NCBI RefSeq assembly: GCF_020379485.1
Contig: NC_063436.1
Coordinates: 14,463,389-14,527,388, forward strand
DNA: 64,000 nucleotides
Direction: 5' to 3'
Origin: Brassica napus
Taxonomy: Eukaryota; Streptophyta; Magnoliopsida; Brassicales; Brassicaceae
Shown here: positions 46,013 to 56,238 of the stretch, piece after piece
Layout: every line of letters begins with the position of its first letter
Position numbering within the stretch: the first letter of the stretch is position 1
Program-made: the position numbers and the translations under genes
The notes under the pieces: model-generated
Databases searched by the model: none
What the model was told of the DNA's origin: nothing
Seen by the model: the letters and a program-made list of their open reading frames with translations, nothing else

Positions 46013-48089
46013 TTAAAGTTAGTAATAAAGGCCTTTAATGCAACAGAAATTAACAAAAACAAAGGTTAATTATAAAGGCTACAATTATAAAGGAACACTA
46101 TGAGCCTTGTCCTATAACCCACCTACTGATATTTATCTTATTTGAAAGCATTGGCTCAATCATGCAAAACAACTTTATTAATAGCTTTCTAATTAATTAT
46201 ATATATATATATATAGTTACGTCATACGCTTTTGTTTCGTGTTACAAAAAAGGTATTGCTTTCTTTGATGCGCCTGAATTCAATTAATATGTATCAAAAT
46301 TCCGAGACTTGTCTCTTTCAAATTGAACGACCAAAAACTCCAATATGACCAAGCTTTTTAAGGCATTTCGTTTATAGACTAATGATTTATTTCTCTTTTC
46401 ATGAAATATATGTTTTGGGTCTCGACGTCTCGTCCATTTGCAAATACTTTCTGTATCCACTAACTTGAGTTGTAATTATATAAAATATATAAACTCTTTC
46501 TTTCCCTTTGTAAGAGAATCGAATAACTGTTTTAAAATAGAATCATCAAAAGTTAGCAGTTGAGCTACATAATTGGTAAAACCCATCTCGAGGGACGTCT
46601 CAAAGCTACTCTCACAACGTTATCAGGAATATGAATTTTGTAATGTTTGACGTTAGCAATTAGACAAAAAATAAAAATCAATAACGATCAATATGAATTT
46701 TTTCAGTTAGTTACTTTCAGATTAGATATATTTGTATTTATAATTTTTTGCATATTTATTGTTTTAGATTTTTAATCATATTGGGATTTTCGTGTGATTA
46801 GTAAAAAATAAAGTGAGGAAAATAAAAGTAAACATTTCCTCTTTAATGATGCAGGGTAATTCAGCTCAATAAAATCCTTTGATATCAAACTTTGTGACCT
46901 TGGGAAAATAATCCCTCTCATTATTTTAGCGAAAAAAGTTATGGTTTTTAGCATCAATCTTTTCCTATGTAAGAACAAAAAACAGTGATTCAATAGTACA
47001 TATTTTTCAAACTTTGATATCTTTTAAGGGACCATAACAATCAGTTATCTGCATGCAGACCTTACCGTTTTCTCTCGGTCTATGGATCTCACTTTCATCT
47101 AATGGGACCATAACGATAAATTCGAATCGATTGTCTGCAGACCTTGTAAACCACCGCTTGGTATTTTTACCATTTTTTTCTTCGTTGATACAATATTGTA
47201 AATTACTTCTTGCTAAGTTCCTACCTAATCACTTTTAATTATCGATTTTCTCATGATAAAAAAATAAAATATAAATATATTTTCATTAGATATGTACTCA
47301 AAAATATTTTTATAATTAAGTTTTCCTTATGCACCGCCGTATTTTTCAAAAAATCAGAATATTTCAATCACCTTCGTTTCGTGCAGTGTTACATCAAGAC
47401 TATAACTTTCAACTTTCTCAAAAAAAAAAAAAAAAAGACTATAACTTTCACTAGTGTCAACCCACGTCATTTCTCATAATGCTCCTATTCCAAAAGAGGG
47501 TGTGCGAGTCCAGAGATGGTGGACATTAAACATATTCAAAAACTTCCAATCCTTTTTTCAATCAGATCATAGAAAAGTCATAATATTTTATTTTCTCAAT
47601 GAATTAGAAACAAGTACAGACCTTAATGAGCAGAATATTTGATATATGAGTGGATTCTGATCATAAATTATTAAACATATTAAATAATTGCATGTGCAAA
47701 GAAACCAAAATGATATTTTAGGGATCAAATTTACAAAGGAGACTATTTCACACAACAATTCCAAAAGAGTAAAAGTAAGTTAAACTAATATAATATAATA
47801 ATATAATGTGGTTGTTTATTGGTTTATATCAAATATAATAATAAAATAAGACGAATAAGAAATTCAATCATGAACATAAATACTGTTCTTAAACTCAAAT
47901 TACTAATTTATATCTAACCCATTTTGTGATATAATAAGCATTAACTTTCAAGTTTGATATTTTATTGTTAGTTGACTAGAATGTGTACATCTACATTTTG
48001 CAAGAAATCTATCTGCACTTTGTTTAGTAGATTAATACTAAAATCATAAATAGATGGTCAATCTAGTTTAAGCGGCTGAGAGCAACGAT
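46013..48089. other. AT-rich intergenic region
   Basis: About 2 kb with no gene recognised. A (TA)n tract lies at 46199-46215 and a poly(A) run at 47422-47436. Confidence 0.45.
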
Positions 48090-48712
48090 AAATCAAGAAC
48101 TTCAAATACTGAATGGTATAGGAATGTTGTCCTTCCTCACTCTGGACCAAGACAACAAGCTGTAAAATCTTCAAAATGGGAACTTCCACCGATAGGTTGG
48201 ATTAAGTGTAACTTTGATTATAGTTCTACTTCTGGAGATACAATGGATGGTGTTGGCTGGATTTTAAGAGATGATTTAGGAAAATTCTTGGGAGCGGGAA
48301 GTGTCCAAGTTAAAAAAGATGCAGACATCACATCTTTAGAAGGGGAAGCTTTAAGTTTCCTTATAGCTCTTCAACAAGTTTGGATTTGTGGCTGGTGAAG
48401 AGTGTGGTTTGAAGGAGATAATCAGGAGCTGTGTACAATTATTAATCAAGTAAAAGAGCAAGTGGAATTGGGAACTTGCTATGTGATATACGACATTGGA
48501 TACTGGATACAACTTATTCCGGAAAGTTCACTGGACTTTGTGAATAGGGAAAAGAATCAAGCGGCTGATGCTGTTGCTAAAAATGCTATTCATCAAAGTA
48601 CTACTGCTCTATTTTATCATTTACCTCCTGTTTGGCTAACTTTTTGTATTATCCATTTACAATTTAATTGAATAAAATTTACGTGGTTAAAAAAAAAATC
48701 AAGAACTTCAAA
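48090..48712 (+). mobile_element. 5'-truncated LINE insertion with 17-bp target-site duplication
   Basis: The insert at 48107-48695 ends in a poly(A) run after ACGTGGTT and is flanked by AAATCAAGAACTTCAAA at 48090-48106 and 48696-48712. Poly(A) tails, 5' truncation and duplications of this length are the marks of L1-type target-primed reverse transcription. Only the last 589 bp of the element arrived, carrying the RNase H end of ORF2. Confidence 0.93.
48150..48671 (+). pseudogene. LINE ORF2 C-terminal RNase H domain (RVT_3), one nonsense change
   Basis: The frame reads LPPIGWIKCNFDYSSTSGDT, VGWILRDDLGKFLGAGSV, LEGEALSFLIALQQVWICGW, stop, RVWFEGDNQELCTIINQVKE, DFVNREKNQAADAVAKNAIH, and stops at 48671. 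The plant LINE RNase H residues are kept: D in CNFD, E in EGEA, D in FEGD. The only break is TGA at 48396-48398, where family members have Arg; a CGA to TGA change by methyl-C deamination explains it. It is not the same subfamily as the full-length LINE at 50-56 kb. Confidence 0.9.
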
Positions 48713-50070
48713 GATTATCCCCTATTATAGAAGAACTGATAAGCAATTTATGAAAATCTCATGAAACCTAACTAGAACATTACCCTCACATAATAAAAAT
48801 AGGCAACCGCAAAAATATAAGAATAATCAATTGCATAATTAAACTAAAACTTAAAAACGAGGGTTCATGAATCTTTTTAGAAATGCGATTGTATATTTGT
48901 CCCCCTACAACGAACCATAAATGAAAATAATGCGTAACCAAACAATTGCTTATGTATAAATGTTTGAGGTCGAGTGGATCAAGTCTAGGATTGATGGATC
49001 TATTTGTGCTACCTCATAATATATATTTTTCTTGTAAATATAGATTGATTGATCCATCGTCCAAAACGATCAATCTGTTTGATACGAGAACTTTGATCCA
49101 TTTCTTGCTCAATTGACTGTGGGTCCGATTGTTTGCAACTTTGATGGCTTTGGCTTTACAAATAAATTTGCTTTACAATCTTTAGGCTTAAAAAATCTAA
49201 GTGTCGCTTTAGAAAAAACCTTAAGCCATAAATTGTTGTTTTTGAAAACCATTTACGTAAAATTTTATGGGAAAAGTAAATTCAGTTATTGTGGAAATTT
49301 TAAAAATGTTCTAAAGTCTCAATAGCCAAACTCCATTCGGATTCTGTATCGGTTGATTAGTTGGAGTTCGATCAATTGGAGTGAGATCGAACGATTTACT
49401 CACATTTTCCTAAAAGACTCTTTTTTCGCTGAAAAAATTCCAACTCTATGAAAGTATATTTAACAAGATATTTTCCAAGAAAAACTAAATATATTTCATT
49501 TGAAATGATTCGATAAAATCTAAAAGTTCGTTAAGAACACAATGAAACATACTTCAGTGGTGTTAAACACAACATAAAAACCTCATATAGGTTAACGAGT
49601 AGGAAGACAGATTTAACCCTCCTTCCAAGAATTACACTAACCAAAAGTTAGAGTTAAGTTTTTAGAAAGAAAAAATAAAGTTATTGTTAAGGGTGTTCAT
49701 CAAAAAGATTGACTATAAAAAAAAAAGAAAAAAAAAAGATTGACTAATATTACATACACGTATTTGTTTGTCTTCAAACTTACCCTCTATTTTTGTACCT
49801 CTTCTATTTGATGTGATGTGAAAAGAAAGAAAGTTACAATTCCCGAATTTTCATTAGTAAAAATGGGCAACCCTTAATTACATCGAATGATAAACGTGTG
49901 AATGCTTTTATTTGTTGATTTAGTCCAGTTTTGATTGGTCAAATTTGGATCTAAAACCATAACAATCATGTTTTGTTTTCAGAAAAGAAACATATATATT
50001 CAAAAATTATGATATAGAAAACTTGATTTGACTGACCATCATATAGCTTTTTTTTATATCTTGTTTATTT
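48713..50070. other. AT-rich intergenic region
   Basis: No gene recognised between the two LINE insertions. Short A-runs and T-runs only. Confidence 0.45.
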
Positions 50071-50289
50071 AATGCGTCTATTTTTTTTTTTTTGTCATTG
50101 AAATCATTTCAAGAGTTTGCTCTCCAAAGGAGATACAAGGGAATCAAAGAACAGAAACTAAGACAAACAGAAAACCAAACCCACACCAATAGGTGGTCGA
50201 AGGGAAAAAAAAAACCAAACAACCCTATAAAGGGAGAGATAGGAAAGCCATGATTCCATGCGACCATCCACGAGACTCATGCAACGTCA

Positions 50290-53200
50290 TCATGGAAGGG
50301 AGAATGGAGAATTGGCAGCTTCGGCACAAATGATATCTGAGAGCCATCTTGGACCTCCACGAGCGATGTAAGAGGAGAAACGACCGTCATTAGTAACACT
50401 GACAGCAATCTTTCCAGCAACCACGTTGACAACCGAATTAACCACTAGAATGGAGCAGTTATGAAACCGGTGGAGTGCTTGTCTTGTGCGCTCAATGAGG
50501 TTGGCCAAACCTGGAAACTTGGCCGGATTATTAAGAGCTTCAAGCGCTTGAGGTGATGAGATTTCAATAATAACTTTGTTCCAATGTAGAGTTTGAAGAT
50601 CATTCGCAGCCCAGCAAATTGTTTCTAGATCAGCTTCAATGATAGACTTCATTCCTATGAAAGATCTCCGACTATGTTCCATTGGTTGACCTCGAAAATC
50701 GCGAATGATCCACGAAGCTCCACTATGTATGGAACTATCTGACCATGAGCAACCAACATTACATTTTACAAAACCCATCGGAGGCTTTCTCCAGACTTGC
50801 TCACTTTGGTCTTCTCCTTGGCTTTTCTTTTCCTCTAGATCAGCTTGTGCCAGCTTAAACCAAATACTGGCTTCCTCTATTGCCTTGGAAAGCACGTTTT
50901 CAGCTGAGACTCTTTTCTGTTCAAAACAGAAACTGTTTCTTGCTTTCCATAAATGCCAAAGAACCCATGGAAACCTTAATCTCTCTGTTTGTCCCATACT
51001 CTGTTTTTTGCTGATGGAAAACAGATGATACAAGTTCAGAAGAACAGAGTTCGAAGAAAAACCTGCAGGTGGGAGTGGAACCTTAGCGCGAGCCCAGGTA
51101 TCCTTCGCCACATCACAAGTGAATAAGACATGACATATGGTTTCCTGATGATGGCCGCACAACGGGCATGTAGTATCCAAATTCATGCCTCTTGATCTTA
51201 GTCTTTCTTTAACCGCCAGTGCACCAGATAGAACTCTCCAAAGGAAGTGTCTGAGTTTTGGCGAGGTTTTTGTTTTCCAGAGATCACTCCATAGCTTTTT
51301 CTCGAGGGGAGGGAGGGCCTGAGTTACTGGAGATTCCATCTCTTGAATGCATTCCAGCAAGCGATAACCACTTTTGGAATCATAAGAGCCATTTCTGGAG
51401 AAACCCCATACAACCGCATCAGATACTCGAAGATTAAAAGGCGTGTTAAGAACAATGGCCACATCTTCTTCCTCAAAGAGCTGTCGGACACGATGAACAT
51501 TCCATCTTTTGGACACATTGTCAATCAGACTATCCACTGTTAGAGTCAGGTCCACTATGGCATCCTGTCTATACCGCGGAGCTCTCGGAATCTTGTCAAT
51601 AATCCACTCATCAGTCCAGATTTTGGTATTCTCCCCAGTCCCAAGCTTGTGAACCAGACCATTCTTGAGAAGTTCTCTGCCGTGAAGCATACTCCTCCAG
51701 GCATAAGATGGTCTTGTCCCAATTCCACAATCCAAGAAGGACGACTTAGCAAAATATCTGTGCTGTAGAATTCTCGCCAAAAGAGAATCTGGATTTTTCC
51801 AAACTCTCCAAGCTTGTTTAGCAAGTAAAGCTTGGTTAAACTTCTCAATATCTTTAAAACCCAAACCTCCTAGCTCCTTATCTTTACATAACTTTTGCCA
51901 AGCCACCCACGAGATCTTCTTCTTGTTTGTGCCACTGCTCCACCAGAACTCGATCATTGCACTCGTCATCTTGGAACATAAGTCTTTGGGCAATTTGAAG
52001 CAAGACATTGCAAATACAGGAAGGGCAAGTGCTACAGATTTCATAAGTATCTCTTTACCTCCTTGAGAGAGAGACTTAGAGAACCATCCGTTCAATCTTC
52101 CATGCAGCTTCTCTTTGATGTAGCTCAAGAGTTTTCTTTTAGAGCCACTGAAGCATTCTGGAAGGCCAAGGTATGATCCTTCTCCTCCCTCTTGTTCAAT
52201 ACCAAGGACATTCTTAATCTCTGTTTTGACATTGTCTGGTACTTTGGCTCCAAACATTATAGAAGACTTCTGAAAGTTAATAACTTGACCAGATGCCTCA
52301 CCATACATTCGGAGACATTCCACAAGCTCACTTGCTTCCCTCGGATTTGCTTTGCATAAAAGCAAGCTATCATCAGCAAATAATAAGTGATGCACTGCTG
52401 GGCCAGCCGCTGAAAGTTTGATTCCTTGTATGCTACCATTTGCCTCAGAGTTGTTAAGAACATGAACCAAAGCTTCAGCACATAGTATAAATAAGAAAGG
52501 GGAGAGAGGATCCCCTTGCCTAATACCACGTTCCGGTTTGATAAACCCATGAGAATTCCCGTTGAGAAGGATAGAGAATGTAACTGATGTAACACACGCC
52601 ATAGTCCAGCAGACCCATTTTCTGTCGAAACCCATTTTCTCTAAAAGCACCTCGAGGAAGTTCCATTCCACTCGATCATAGGCTTTCGACATGTCTGTTT
52701 TCACAGCCATACATTCTTCAGAGACTTTGGGGTTAGTCTTGAGTCCATGTACCAACTCATGAGCTATCAAGATATTGTCTGATATGATTCGCCCTGAAAC
52801 AAATGCTCCTTGGGTCTCTGAAATGATCTGAGGCAGTACTGTCTTCAAACGATTACACAGTATTTTGGATATGACTTTGTACTGAACAGAGCAGAGGCTG
52901 ATTGGCCGCATATCACGCATCTGAGTAGGCTTGGTCACCTTCGGGAGTAAACTAATCAAGGTGTGGTTCCAGCCCTCTGGCATTACTGAAGATTGAAAGA
53001 ACTGCTGGATCTCTCTGATCAAACCAGGACCGATAATGTGCCAATATTTTTGATAAAATGCACCAGTCAGACCATCCTCTCCCGGCGCACTGCTACCTTT
53101 AACTGAGAAGGCTGCAACTCGAATTTCCTCAGCTAGGACCGGGGCAGTGAGTTTTATATTCATATCATCAGTTACTCTACTGCTGAAACCTGTAAACAAT

Positions 53201-54420
53201 GTCTCCAGGTCAAAAGGGTTTGAGCTCCGAAAGAGATCACGGAAGAACTCTACTGCAATGTTGCCTTTAGAACCTTCTGAGAAATGTTCTTGTCCCCATT
53301 CATCAAGAAGCATGAGAATTCGATTTTGCATCCGCTTCCCTTTCACACAGTTCTGGAAAAACTTAGTGTTACGGTCCCCTGATCTGAGCCATTCCTCCCT
53401 ACATTTTTGTCTCCAATAAATTTCTTCTTCGCGATATGCTGAGGCCAGATCTTGCTTGAGGCGCTTCATCACCTGATAGGATGGATGAGATTTTGACACT
53501 TCTTTTTCTAAGAGAGTTTTTAGGCGGGAAATCCTCTCTCTTGAGTTAAGGTCAGTTTGTCTTTTCCATCTCTTGATCCTACGTTTACATCTGATTATTC
53601 GAGCCATCGTATTGCTCGTGTCAGTGGAATCAACACCCCAGCTCTGTTTCACTATCTCTTCAAAGCCTTTCCTCTTCATCATTCTTTTGTCAAAGAAAAA
53701 TCTGCTACTGTGAGATCCAAAAGCCTCATGCGCAAAACATATTCTGATTGGACGATGATCCGAGCCAAACATGTCAAGATACTCCATCTTTACCCGTGGA
53801 AACAGGGAGAACCATTCACTGTTGCCAAAGCTTCTGTCCAATCTACACTGCACCCACACCTTCTCTCTCCACCCACCCCAAGATAGGCTGTTACCAGAAA
53901 ACCGTATCTCTTGGAGTTTACAGTTTTGAGCCATGTTCCTGAAATCCCAGAAACTTGATTCACTCCTTATAGCCCCTCCACTTTTTTCCTCATTTGACAT
54001 AAGCTCATTAAAATCCCCAACCAGCATCCAAGCTTCGTCTCTTAGCAGCCCTATATCCTCGAGACGATTCCATACTTCTTTTCTCCTTGCAGTTACAGGA
54101 TCACCATAAACACAAGTGAGGAAGAAAACCATCGAGCCATAAGAAACTTTCACATCTATTAATCTCTTGTCGCGTTCCAATATAACCACCTTGTAACTAT
54201 CCTTCCACATTAACGCTAGCCCACCACTTAACCCAATAGGATCGACTGTAACTAGCTGATCGTACCCCAAACTCTTGCGTAACCCTTCCATAAAATCTGA
54301 CTGTTGTTTCGTTTCCATTAAAAATAAAAAATCCGGGAAAAACTTTCGTCTCAACTCCCGGAGGTGATCCCCTGTCTCAGTGCTACCAGCACCTTGACAG
54401 TTCCAGCTCAAGACACTCAT
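50290..54420 (-). CDS. LINE ORF2: AP endonuclease, reverse transcriptase, zf-RVT and degenerate RNase H
   Basis: 1376 aa from the ATG at 54420. The endonuclease domain (residues 1-230) keeps its catalytic motifs: SWNCQG (5-10), METK (35-38), YGDP (105-108), GDFNEL (135-140), RLDR (193-196) and GSDHRP (219-224). The reverse transcriptase (about 440-760) keeps DMSKAYDR (576-583), GIRQGDPLSP (632-641) and FADD (681-684). A zf-RVT domain follows (FLWRVLSGALAVKERLRSRG, then CPLCGHHQETICHVLFTC). The C-terminus is an RVT_3 RNase H fold, but the first catalytic position reads CNVG instead of CNFD and the third VIIEISS instead of a D-containing string. The protein nicks target DNA and copies the LINE RNA in place. 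The frame is also open for 59 codons upstream of the ATG, overlapping ORF1, but the ATGA overlap points to 54420 as the start. Confidence 0.95.
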   Translation of the reverse strand: MSVLSWNCQGAGSTETGDHLRELRRKFFPDFLFLMETKQQSDFMEGLRKSLGYDQLVTVDPIGLSGGLALMWKDSYKVVILERDKRLIDVKVSYGSMVFFLTCVYGDPVTARRKEVWNRLEDIGLLRDEAWMLVGDFNELMSNEEKSGGAIRSESSFWDFRNMAQNCKLQEIRFSGNSLSWGGWREKVWVQCRLDRSFGNSEWFSLFPRVKMEYLDMFGSDHRPIRICFAHEAFGSHSSRFFFDKRMMKRKGFEEIVKQSWGVDSTDTSNTMARIIRCKRRIKRWKRQTDLNSRERISRLKTLLEKEVSKSHPSYQVMKRLKQDLASAYREEEIYWRQKCREEWLRSGDRNTKFFQNCVKGKRMQNRILMLLDEWGQEHFSEGSKGNIAVEFFRDLFRSSNPFDLETLFTGFSSRVTDDMNIKLTAPVLAEEIRVAAFSVKGSSAPGEDGLTGAFYQKYWHIIGPGLIREIQQFFQSSVMPEGWNHTLISLLPKVTKPTQMRDMRPISLCSVQYKVISKILCNRLKTVLPQIISETQGAFVSGRIISDNILIAHELVHGLKTNPKVSEECMAVKTDMSKAYDRVEWNFLEVLLEKMGFDRKWVCWTMACVTSVTFSILLNGNSHGFIKPERGIRQGDPLSPFLFILCAEALVHVLNNSEANGSIQGIKLSAAGPAVHHLLFADDSLLLCKANPREASELVECLRMYGEASGQVINFQKSSIMFGAKVPDNVKTEIKNVLGIEQEGGEGSYLGLPECFSGSKRKLLSYIKEKLHGRLNGWFSKSLSQGGKEILMKSVALALPVFAMSCFKLPKDLCSKMTSAMIEFWWSSGTNKKKISWVAWQKLCKDKELGGLGFKDIEKFNQALLAKQAWRVWKNPDSLLARILQHRYFAKSSFLDCGIGTRPSYAWRSMLHGRELLKNGLVHKLGTGENTKIWTDEWIIDKIPRAPRYRQDAIVDLTLTVDSLIDNVSKRWNVHRVRQLFEEEDVAIVLNTPFNLRVSDAVVWGFSRNGSYDSKSGYRLLECIQEMESPVTQALPPLEKKLWSDLWKTKTSPKLRHFLWRVLSGALAVKERLRSRGMNLDTTCPLCGHHQETICHVLFTCDVAKDTWARAKVPLPPAGFSSNSVLLNLYHLFSISKKQSMGQTERLRFPWVLWHLWKARNSFCFEQKRVSAENVLSKAIEEASIWFKLAQADLEEKKSQGEDQSEQVWRKPPMGFVKCNVGCSWSDSSIHSGASWIIRDFRGQPMEHSRRSFIGMKSIIEADLETICWAANDLQTLHWNKVIIEISSPQALEALNNPAKFPGLANLIERTRQALHRFHNCSILVVNSVVNVVAGKIAVSVTNDGRFSSYIARGGPRWLSDIICAEAANSPFSLP

Positions 54421-55781
54421 TGGGGCGGCAGCGGCTTCAATACGGAAGCCACCGCAGAGTCTGAAACTTTGAAGGATTTGTTTTCTGAGGGAACGAGAGG
54501 CGAAGGTTTTCTTTTGATACTTCCCGCCTTGGAAGAGGCCACTGGATTTAAAGAAGGAGATGAAGAATTGGATATGGCAGAGACTTTCCTTTTCCACGAT
54601 GAAGGGCGCCTCCTTGAAGATTTGCTCATCCCCTGGGTCCCGGAGACTCGCCCTTCCGAGGAAGGGCCAAGCCGAAAACCCGTTGAAAACACAGGTTCAG
54701 AGCTAGCAGAAAAATGAGAAGCAGACGACTCAGTATCATCATCCTCTTTCTCGTTAATATGCAGTCGGGCTTTGGAGCGGTGGCGCTTATCGGCGCAAAA
54801 GAGATCGTCCTCCGAAGGCTCTTTGTATGAGAAGACATGGCCTTTGCCTTTATCCAGGACCGTTGTGATCTTAGTCATACGTATCGATGCCTCCATCTTG
54901 CTCTCATCAATGCCTTGTTGGACACGCAAGATTCTAGCCTTTCGCTCTGTCTCATCAGCATGAGAAATGTATAGTAGAGCCATTTTCCTATCCTCTTTAG
55001 AGAGTTCAGGAAATAACACAGGAAACCCCGGAGGACCATCCAATGTTGCTGTTGGAACTGGGGCAATACTCAAAGGACGGGTTGCTACTGGAGCACTCTT
55101 AGTAATAGAAGCCCCCTTCTTAAGTAATGGGCATCGAATCTTTTCATGTGTTAGGCGCAGGCAATGGAAGCAGCGTTTGTGGATCTTCTCGAATTCATAT
55201 TCAATGGTGACAGTAGACTCCTTGGATACCGTAAGCTTACGCGTAGCCTTTGCTGGATTGTCCACGTTGAAAGTAACTTTTGCACGAATATAGTCTTTGG
55301 TGTGGGACACCTTTGGGTCGTAAGCAATCTCTTCCACTTTACCAATCTCCTTGGCTAAAGCATACATCGTATCAGTAGTAAAGAGATTCACCGGAATGTG
55401 TCGAATACGTATCCAGATCTCCATGTGTTGGAGAAAATCCTCCGGAGGGTTAGCAGTCCAACGTTCTATAACCATTGCCCAATGGTTATACGACCAGGGT
55501 CTATCATTCAATACAGTTTGGAGATCTTCTTCACGTTGGAACACAAACTGGAAACGGTCACGAGAGAGAGCGATCCCACGAACCCTCCCGAAAACTCTCC
55601 AAGCAGTTGGCATGTAGTCGATCATCCGCGCCATAACTTGACAATCTGGATTCAGCAAACGACCTAGTAAACTGGTTTGGTTCTCGTCATAGACACGAAA
55701 CCTAGGGCTGTCTGGGAGTGTGAGCGGTTCCTCTTCTTCCAGCGACATCGATTGGATTGCTTTGTGAAGCATGTCAGCCAT
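54417..55781 (-). CDS. LINE ORF1: DUF4283 / zinc-knuckle RNA-binding protein
   Basis: 454 aa if started at the Met of MADMLHKAIQSMSLEEEEPL (55781), which is the form I recall in plant LINE ORF1 proteins. An upstream in-frame ATG at 55916 would add 45 residues. The DUF4283 domain covers about residues 40-200 (WRVFGRVRGIALSRDRFQFV, MEIWIRIRHIPVNLFTTDTM). A CCHC zinc knuckle, C-x2-C-x4-H-x4-C, follows in RCFHCLRLTHEKIRCPLL. The rest is Ser- and Lys-rich and probably disordered. ORF1 proteins bind the element RNA and form particles. The stop TGA (54419-54417) overlaps the ORF2 ATG, which suggests translation of ORF2 by termination-reinitiation. Confidence 0.9.
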   Translation of the reverse strand: MADMLHKAIQSMSLEEEEPLTLPDSPRFRVYDENQTSLLGRLLNPDCQVMARMIDYMPTAWRVFGRVRGIALSRDRFQFVFQREEDLQTVLNDRPWSYNHWAMVIERWTANPPEDFLQHMEIWIRIRHIPVNLFTTDTMYALAKEIGKVEEIAYDPKVSHTKDYIRAKVTFNVDNPAKATRKLTVSKESTVTIEYEFEKIHKRCFHCLRLTHEKIRCPLLKKGASITKSAPVATRPLSIAPVPTATLDGPPGFPVLFPELSKEDRKMALLYISHADETERKARILRVQQGIDESKMEASIRMTKITTVLDKGKGHVFSYKEPSEDDLFCADKRHRSKARLHINEKEDDDTESSASHFSASSEPVFSTGFRLGPSSEGRVSGTQGMSKSSRRRPSSWKRKVSAISNSSSPSLNPVASSKAGSIKRKPSPLVPSENKSFKVSDSAVASVLKPLPPQ

Positions 55782-56225
55782 TATCAACGAGATGCGTAGT
55801 TTAGTTTCGAAGGAGGAGAGGCGGAGGAGAGAATTCTGAGGAAGGAGGTCTAGCGTGATTGAAGTAAACCTTCCTTTGATAACATTAAATTCAGCCACAA
55901 ATTTTAAAGAATCCATCGAAAAAGGAAAGACTTGGCCTGTGAAGTTATCACAAAAGGAAAGGAGATATTGCTCTTCTCTGTTTAAGGTAAGAAACAGAGC
56001 CCAATCAACTCAGTATTATGATAAAACTTCGAAAGGGAAAGTTTCAAAGAATGAGATCACGAGAAAACCGTGGCAGTGATTGCCGGAAGAAAAAATCCAC
56101 TCAGACGAGGGAAGAGCTAAAAAAAGGAAATAGGAGATTTCCGGTGAAGAGCTAAAAAAAGACTCCCTCCATTTATTTCTTTTAATCATACTAGGGATAA
56201 TAATCCTCAGAAAAAAATGCTTTCC
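55782..56225 (-). promoter_or_regulatory. LINE 5' UTR with probable internal promoter
   Basis: About 440 bp between the 5' target-site duplication and the preferred ORF1 start. It is pyrimidine-rich when read on the minus strand and holds a short direct repeat (TTTTTTTAGCTCTTC, twice, about 56105-56170). LINEs need an internal promoter to survive transposition; that it lies here is inference. Confidence 0.45.
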
Positions 56226-56238
56226 AATGCGTCTATTT

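Larger units (their letters stand above)
50071..56238 (-). mobile_element. Full-length L1-clade LINE, both ORFs open, with 13-bp target-site duplication
   Basis: The element runs on the minus strand from about 56225 (5' end) to the poly(A), seen as a T-run at 50081-50093. AATGCGTCTATTT occurs at 56226-56238 and again at 50071-50083, overlapping the T-run, as the target-site duplication. Its length is about 6.14 kb. It contains a 5' UTR of some 300-440 bp, ORF1, ORF2 starting in an ATGA overlap with the ORF1 stop, and a 3' UTR of about 195 bp. No frameshift or stop interrupts either ORF, so this is a young copy. The absence of 5' truncation is unusual among plant LINE copies. Confidence 0.93.

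Noticed and set aside
50705..53942. Plus-strand frames of 60-110 codons within the LINE
   Set aside because: They lie opposite ORF2; long ORFs in a moderately GC-balanced gene give antisense open frames by chance.
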